From: Candidatus Competibacteraceae bacterium
GTDB taxonomy: Bacteria; Pseudomonadota; Gammaproteobacteria; Competibacterales; Competibacteraceae
Reading direction: 5' to 3'
Assembly: GCA_003527885.1 (NCBI GenBank)
Contig: DPWB01000283.1
Span: 1 to 5,685 of the forward strand
DNA: 5,685 nt
The notes beneath the pieces are model-generated. The model saw nothing but the letters and a program-made list of their open reading frames with translations, ran no database searches and had not been told where the DNA came from. Below are positions 5,233-5,685 of this stretch, piece by piece. How positions within the stretch are numbered: position 1 is the stretch's first letter; the number at the start of each line of letters is the position of its first letter. A program made the translations under genes and the position numbers.

Positions 5233-5662
5233 ATGTGTGGAATCGCGGGTTACTACCTGAAAACGCCGGATATGGGTCGGGCGCGGTTGGAGGAAATGGC
5301 TCGGCGGCTAGCCCACCGCGGCCCCGACGGACAAGGCTTTCACGCCCTGGGTGGAGTCGGGCTCGCTCACACCCGCCTGGCCATCATCGACCTCGCGGGC
5401 GGCGCTCAGCCACTGTACAACGAAGACCGCAATCTTTGCCTGATCGCTAACGGTGAAATTTACAATCACCTGGAATTGCGCCGGGAACTGGAAAAGCTCG
5501 GCCATCGTTTCGTCACCCATTCCGACTGCGAAACCATCCTGCACGCTTACGAAACCTGGGGTGAAGCGAGCTTGGATCGACTGCATGGCATGTTTGCTTT
5601 CGCCCTGCACGATATCCAGCATCAAGAACTACTGCTGGCGCGGGACCGGCTAGGTATCAAGC
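5233..5662 (+). CDS. asnB: Asparagine synthase (glutamine-hydrolysing), N-terminal part, 3'-truncated
   Basis: This is the first 143 codons of an AsnB-type enzyme, normally about 600 residues. Only the class II glutamine amidotransferase domain is present; the ATP-dependent synthetase domain lies beyond the contig. The start is fixed by MCGIAGYY: Met1 is removed so that Cys2 becomes the catalytic nucleophile that frees ammonia from glutamine. Other glutamine-site signatures are HRGPDGQG (28-35), AHTRLAIIDL (45-54), ANGEIYN (72-78) and SDCE (97-100), followed by LHGMFAFAL (117-125) and ARDRLGIK (136-143). The ribosome binding site is weak (GGA 11 bases upstream). The frame runs on through the adapter to base 5685, adding a false tail ending VSYTHLR after GIKP. 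It is divergent from the GT9/ligase operon. Beside glycan genes it may make asparagine, or may be an amidotransferase acting on a sugar or other substrate; the missing half is needed to decide. The symbol is by family. Confidence 0.93.
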
Positions 5663-5685
5663 CTGTCTCTTATACACATCTCCGA
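5663..5685 (-). other. Nextera mosaic-end / read-2 adapter contamination
   Basis: CTGTCTCTTATACACATCT (5663-5681) is the exact reverse complement of the 19-base Tn5 mosaic end seen at 89-107. It is followed by CCGA, the first four bases of the read-2 (i7-side) Nextera arm; the read-1 arm would continue GACG instead. Genomic sequence therefore stops at 5662. In the asnB frame it reads as the tail VSYTHLR, another common contaminant string. Confidence 0.98.

Noticed and set aside
5308..5625. 105-residue minus-strand open frame within asnB
   Set aside because: The plus strand encodes unmistakable AsnB motifs over the same bases.
108..5662. CRISPR array, tRNA, rRNA, riboswitch or phage elements
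   Set aside because: I looked for spaced repeats, cloverleaf-like stems, rRNA-like segments and integrase or phage genes and saw none. Intergenic space totals only about 300 bp.
89..5681. Natural Tn5-type transposon with 19-bp inverted ends
   Set aside because: The ends are the engineered mosaic end joined to P5/index and read-2 adapter bases, and there is no transposase gene between them.

Overview
The window is a high-GC bacterial contig holding part of a cell-surface polysaccharide locus, probably for lipopolysaccharide (LPS) core or O-antigen. Sequencing adapter is left on both ends. Gene content (two GT9 heptosyltransferase-like enzymes, a WaaE/KdtX-like GT2, a GT4 and an O-antigen ligase/polymerase-like membrane protein) points to a Gram-negative bacterium. 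A gammaproteobacterium is plausible from the GT2 family and the base composition, but that is inference; there is no rRNA or housekeeping marker to place it.

Ends: bases 38-107 are an intact Illumina Nextera P5 arm (P5, an 8-base i5 index, read-1 adapter and the 19-base Tn5 mosaic end). Bases 1-37 lie outside that arm and are best read as run-off signal. Bases 5663-5685 are the mosaic-end complement plus the first four bases of the read-2 adapter. Genomic sequence is therefore only 108-5662, and the genes at both edges are truncated by the assembly, not by biology.

Layout from left to right: 3' part of a GT9 glycosyltransferase (+, 108-779); a WaaE/KdtX-like GT2 (-, 810-1640), convergent with it; a 110-bp divergent intergenic region; a GT4 glycosyltransferase (+, 1751-2857), whose stop codon directly abuts that of the next gene; an O-antigen ligase/polymerase-like membrane protein (-, 2858-4078); a second GT9 (-, 4056-5069), which lies upstream of the ligase gene in the same transcript and overlaps it by 23 bp; a 163-bp divergent intergenic region; and the 5' part of a glutamine-hydrolysing asparagine synthase (+, 5233-5662).

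How they may work together: the four glycosyltransferases would add sugars to a growing LPS core or surface glycan at the cytoplasmic face of the inner membrane. The multi-pass protein would join or polymerise lipid-linked glycan at the periplasmic face. The asparagine synthase-like protein may make asparagine, or may amidate a sugar or another substrate, as some homologues in polysaccharide loci are thought to do. Gene orientation alternates (+ - + - - +), so only the GT9/ligase pair looks like an operon. I found no novel system here. The strongest unusual signal is the adapter contamination, which makes artificial protein ends and imitates a transposon with inverted 19-bp termini.
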